Positions 61,326-64,000 of a DNA stretch of 64,000 nucleotides are shown here, one piece after another. The DNA is taken from the NCBI RefSeq assembly GCF_001280565.1, contig NZ_LGRO01000001.1, positions 1,116,001-1,180,000 of the forward strand, written 5' to 3'. The notes below the pieces were generated by a model that searched no databases, had not been told where the DNA came from, and saw only the letters and a list, made by a program, of their open reading frames with translations. Position 1 is the stretch's first letter. Each line of letters starts with the position of its first letter. The stretch comes from Sulfobacillus thermosulfidooxidans. GTDB taxonomy: Bacteria > Bacillota > Sulfobacillia > Sulfobacillales > Sulfobacillaceae. Position numbers and translations under genes: made by a program.

Positions 61326-63035
61326 ATGAACAAAAAGTCCCTTGCGGCGATGACCCCTTTAGTGCTGATTGCTGCCGGATGTGGTACCCAAAGCACTACG
61401 TCCTCGCCAGCCTTGCCTACCACAGCGACGATTGCATTAGCACCCCAAGTCTCTCCCAATTGGTGGTTTCCGGTCTTGTCCTCTTCGGCCTATAGCGACA
61501 CCAATTTACAGATGAATGCCTTGATGTATGTCCCGCTTTTGCACATTTCTCGTACCGATAGTATCGATTTTTCTCGTTCATTAGCGCAAAAAATTAGCCA
61601 TAATGCCGACGGGACAGTCTACACCATTGATCTGAATCCAAAATATCATTGGTCAAATGGCCAACCTGTTACGGCGCGTGATGTCGTCTTTACCTGGCAA
61701 ATTTTGAAAGCCACGAGTTCCGGTGCCTCGAATCTGCCATGGGGTTACGGAGGAGCGGGTACAGGAGGAATTCCGACGGATTGGGCTAGCGTGGTCGCCA
61801 AATCCCCATACACGGTGGTGGTCACCTTAAAAAAGCCAGCGAATCCCGAATGGTTTGAACACAATGGATTGGGACAAATTGAGCCCGTTCCCGCTGCCAT
61901 TTGGGATAAATATCCTCACAACATGATAGCGGAACTGCAATTCATCAAATCAGTCGCTAATACTCCTCAAGCCAGTGTTTATAATGTGGTCGATGGTCCA
62001 TATCATTTCACCAAAATGGAACCGAACCAATATTGGATGTTTACGGCGAACAGTCACTATGATGGGCACAAATCCACGTTGAAGCACATTGTCTTTGAAT
62101 ATGAAACATCTTCTGCCAACGAATTTGCGGGATTAAAAACCGGAAAAATTGATTATGGATATCTCCCTCCCTCCTTGTGGAACTCGCGTCACCAACTCAC
62201 CCAAGATACCTTTTTCCCAGGATACTTGTTTGGTTTTAATTACTTGCAACCCAACTTGAATCCCAGTGCTCCGGGGGGATTGGGTAAAGTATTCGACCAT
62301 GCCTATATTCGCCAGGCTCTGGAAATGGGAATCGATCAGCAAGGGATCATTAATACGTTTTATCACGGATATGGTGTCACAGAAACCGACCCGATTCCTC
62401 CCAAACCACACACGGTATTCTATGATGCGGCTTTACAAAAACCGCTATATCCTTTTAATCCTGAACAAGGTAAGCGGTTGCTGGAAAAACACGGATGGCA
62501 GTTGCATAACGGGGTCATGACGAAAAATGGTATTCCCTTATCTTTTACCTTGTTATATGTTTCCGGGAGCAATACCGATACGAGTATTGTGCAGCTCATT
62601 AAGCAGGATTGGGCTCAAGAAGGCATTCAAGTGAAGCTGGAAACCCAACCCTTTGATACGGTATTATCTACGGCTCAACAAACGGATGCGACAAAATGGA
62701 ATATGGCATGGTGGGGAGGAGGCTGGACTTATGAGCCTGATTATTATCCCACGGGTGGAAGCTTTTACGCGACCGGAGCCGGAGCCAATCAAGGCGGATA
62801 CAATAATCCAGAAATGGACCAGTTGATTCAAGATTCCTATAAACCCGGGACGCCAACCCAAATTAAACACGCATTAGATGCGTATCTTGCTTATGCCAGG
62901 CAACAAGTTCCGGTGATTTGGCTCCCGTGGACACCGACTTTTAATGAGCACATCAATACCCTTCACGGTACCGCCAAAACATTCAATCCCATTACGGCTT
63001 TGATTTATCCCAACTATTGGACATTCTCGCAATAA
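61326..63035 (+). CDS. Oligopeptide-type ABC transporter substrate-binding lipoprotein (SBP_bac_5), copy 2
   Basis: ATG 61326 follows CGGAGG and starts a lipoprotein signal ending in LIAAGC, with the mature Cys next to GTQSTTSS. The 569-residue protein is a close paralog of the protein at 37910. Near-identical blocks include NGLGQI.PVP, VVDGPYHF, EYETSSANEFAGLKTG, YGYLPPSLW and YYPTGGSFYATGAG. It probably binds peptides or a similar small ligand at the membrane surface. No permease or ATPase gene is adjacent. It could feed a shared transporter elsewhere. Confidence 0.92.
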   Translation: MNKKSLAAMTPLVLIAAGCGTQSTTSSPALPTTATIALAPQVSPNWWFPVLSSSAYSDTNLQMNALMYVPLLHISRTDSIDFSRSLAQKISHNADGTVYTIDLNPKYHWSNGQPVTARDVVFTWQILKATSSGASNLPWGYGGAGTGGIPTDWASVVAKSPYTVVVTLKKPANPEWFEHNGLGQIEPVPAAIWDKYPHNMIAELQFIKSVANTPQASVYNVVDGPYHFTKMEPNQYWMFTANSHYDGHKSTLKHIVFEYETSSANEFAGLKTGKIDYGYLPPSLWNSRHQLTQDTFFPGYLFGFNYLQPNLNPSAPGGLGKVFDHAYIRQALEMGIDQQGIINTFYHGYGVTETDPIPPKPHTVFYDAALQKPLYPFNPEQGKRLLEKHGWQLHNGVMTKNGIPLSFTLLYVSGSNTDTSIVQLIKQDWAQEGIQVKLETQPFDTVLSTAQQTDATKWNMAWWGGGWTYEPDYYPTGGSFYATGAGANQGGYNNPEMDQLIQDSYKPGTPTQIKHALDAYLAYARQQVPVIWLPWTPTFNEHINTLHGTAKTFNPITALIYPNYWTFSQ

Positions 63036-63113
63036 GAAACATTGTGCGCAACAAAAGCGCCCTGTCTTACGCTGCCATCATCATGCCCCACCGTAGCTGG
63101 CCTGAAAAACGCG

Positions 63114-63119
63114 TATAAT
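63114..63119 (+). promoter_or_regulatory. -10 element before the SHOCT gene
   Basis: A perfect TATAAT lies 30 bases before the ATG at 63149. No -35 match is found at 17 bases upstream, so it may need an activator. Confidence 0.4.
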
Positions 63120-63148
63120 AGAAATACAATAAAGCAAAGGGGAGAGGC

Positions 63149-63397
63149 ATGATGATGTGGCCGATGGGGCGCATGTTTCCGTTTTTGGGGTTGATTGGCT
63201 TGACTCTCATGGGATTTTTTCTATGGATATTTTTGTTCCGTCTTTTGGGAAAACCACGATCTGACCACCATGAGATGGCTCCCGGACCCGATCCTTTAGA
63301 ACTTGCCCGGGAGCGTTTTGCACGCGGTGAAATTTCCCAAGACGAATTTGATGCTATCGCAGATCGATTAATCCGCACAGAAAAACCGTTAAAGTGA
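63149..63397 (+). CDS. Small SHOCT-domain membrane protein
   Basis: The 82-residue protein has one hydrophobic segment (about 11-32). A linker and the SHOCT motif follow: DPLELARERFARGEISQDEFDAI. The motif (short C-terminal domain) is often found in membrane proteins of unknown role, sometimes near stress or oligomerisation genes. ATG follows GGGGAGAGG. It is convergent with the DUF302 gene. Confidence 0.85.
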   Translation: MMMWPMGRMFPFLGLIGLTLMGFFLWIFLFRLLGKPRSDHHEMAPGPDPLELARERFARGEISQDEFDAIADRLIRTEKPLK

Positions 63398-63414
63398 TAC
63401 GGTCCAGCATCTAC

Positions 63415-63798
63415 TTATATGGCGTTGTTCAGTGCCTTGATAAGTTTTTCTTCAATTTCTTTGGCCTTCTTTTCCAATTCTTTATCCTCAATTAAGTTGA
63501 TGAGAGTCGTGGGTTTTGTTAGGCCAATTTTCGTGTGACCATGATCATCGTAAACTACGACTTTACAGGGTAGAAAATAACCGACTAACAAATTCTGGGT
63601 GAGTACTGATTTGGCTTCGACAGGATTACAGACCTCAAGCACGTGATAGGCTTGATTGAAATCGACGCCTTTTTCCTGCAGCTTTTGAGCAATATCCATA
63701 TGCCACAGCACGCCAAATCCGTTAGCCTTGAGCTGCTGTTCGACAGATTCAATCGCGTCCGGAACGTTTTTCGTCGTTTCGACCGTATAATGAAACAT
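63415..63798 (-). CDS. DUF302 family protein
   Basis: The 127-residue protein has the alpha/beta DUF302 pattern: NVPDAIESVEQQLKANGFGVLWHMDI, YHVLEVCNPVEAKSVL and LLVGYFLPCKVVVYDDHGHTKIG. LEVCNP and the LLPC-like LPCKVVVY segment carry the two cysteines usual in the family. Such proteins are often near sulfur- or metal-related genes. It is probably cytoplasmic. ATG follows CGAGGTGATTTT. Function unknown. Confidence 0.88.
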   Translation of the reverse strand: MFHYTVETTKNVPDAIESVEQQLKANGFGVLWHMDIAQKLQEKGVDFNQAYHVLEVCNPVEAKSVLTQNLLVGYFLPCKVVVYDDHGHTKIGLTKPTTLINLIEDKELEKKAKEIEEKLIKALNNAI

Positions 63799-63933
63799 AA
63801 AATCACCTCGCCGAATGTGAAATGGTTAAGACTCTTCCCATTATAAGGGTTAGGAACCAGACAAGCCCACACGTGATAGTATACCCAATGTCTCTCCCCG
63901 GCGTAAAAGAGTGCGTTTTGCCCATGCTTCGCT

Positions 63934-64000
63934 TCAAGGCGGGTCATTGCGCCATGAGTCCGCAAAGACCTCCACTTTCAACCCATCCGGATCGGCAAAA
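63934..64000 (-). CDS. C-terminal end of a VOC-superfamily protein (partial)
   Basis: The minus-strand frame from the window edge reads FADPDGLKVEVFADSWRNDP and one more Pro, then TGA at 63936-63934. FxDPDGxxxEV is the classic last strand and metal-ligand Glu of glyoxalase/bleomycin-type VOC proteins. The gene starts beyond the window, so its length and partner motifs are not visible. Confidence 0.7.
   Translation of the reverse strand, partial: FADPDGLKVEVFADSWRNDPP

Noticed and set aside
1-64000. CRISPR arrays, insertion sequences, tRNA or rRNA genes
   Set aside because: No regularly spaced repeats, no transposase-like frames, and no tRNA cloverleaf or rRNA segment was recognised by eye.

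Overview
The window looks like chromosome of an acidophilic, spore-forming, sulfur-oxidising Firmicute of the Sulfobacillus type. This is inferred from gene content, not from a marker gene. It holds a SleB-like spore cortex hydrolase, SpoVK next to YnbB, a LexA with the Ala-Gly cleavage site, strong AGGAGG ribosome sites with many TTG/GTG starts, and several sulfur genes (persulfide dioxygenase-like, DsrE, SoxB-like). Base composition is near 50 % GC. I saw no rRNA, tRNA, CRISPR array, insertion sequence or prophage. Coding is dense and the order looks like stable chromosome with many small operons.

Layout. 0-6 kb: a Ppx/GppA-like gene, mutS, mutL and miaA in one overlapping operon. 6-15 kb: SleB-like hydrolase, an MFS carrier, a prolyl-oligopeptidase, then spoVK, a minimal GTPase, ynbB, lexA and a CPBP membrane protease. 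15-20 kb: a DUF885 metallopeptidase and a lipid-degradation cluster (acyl-CoA dehydrogenase, SCP2 protein, thiolase). 19.6-25.6 kb: an ECF sigma factor with a membrane-anchored beta-propeller partner, two MFS carriers, a 2H phosphoesterase and a pterin dehydratase. 25.6-28.5 kb: an ArsR-controlled sulfur cassette (metallo-beta-lactamase persulfide dioxygenase-like, MFS, DsrE). 28.6-36.4 kb: a secreted transglutaminase, small unknown and membrane proteins, a cytosine-deaminase-like amidohydrolase, a GT39-type glycosyltransferase, a PQQ-type propeller and a GNAT protein.

36.4-45.7 kb: a peroxiredoxin whose catalytic cysteine codon is UGA and which is followed by a SECIS-like hairpin, a VOC protein, an oligopeptide-type binding lipoprotein without permease, an NCS1 nucleobase permease, a proline iminopeptidase, PucR, and a signal-less SoxB/5'-nucleotidase-family protein with an ArsR gene. 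45.8-52.5 kb: six genes for a membrane-bound group-4-hydrogenase-related complex (HyfB-C-E-F-G-I order). Its large subunit lacks one nickel-ligand cysteine and ends exactly at the usual maturation cut site. 52.5-64 kb: DUF1284, a nucleoside hydrolase, bioA-bioD-bioB, GNAT, a PaaI thioesterase, an unrecognised 464-residue protein, a second paralogous binding lipoprotein, SHOCT and DUF302 proteins, and the end of a VOC gene.

The genes suggest a cell that oxidises fatty acids and salvages nucleobases (deaminase, NCS1, PucR, nucleoside hydrolase), handles persulfide and thiosulfate-type sulfur, and feeds low-potential electrons into an ion-pumping membrane complex. The strongest candidate for something undescribed is the putative selenocysteine peroxiredoxin at 36417-37064. 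Conventional reading would split it and annotate only a 121-residue fragment.
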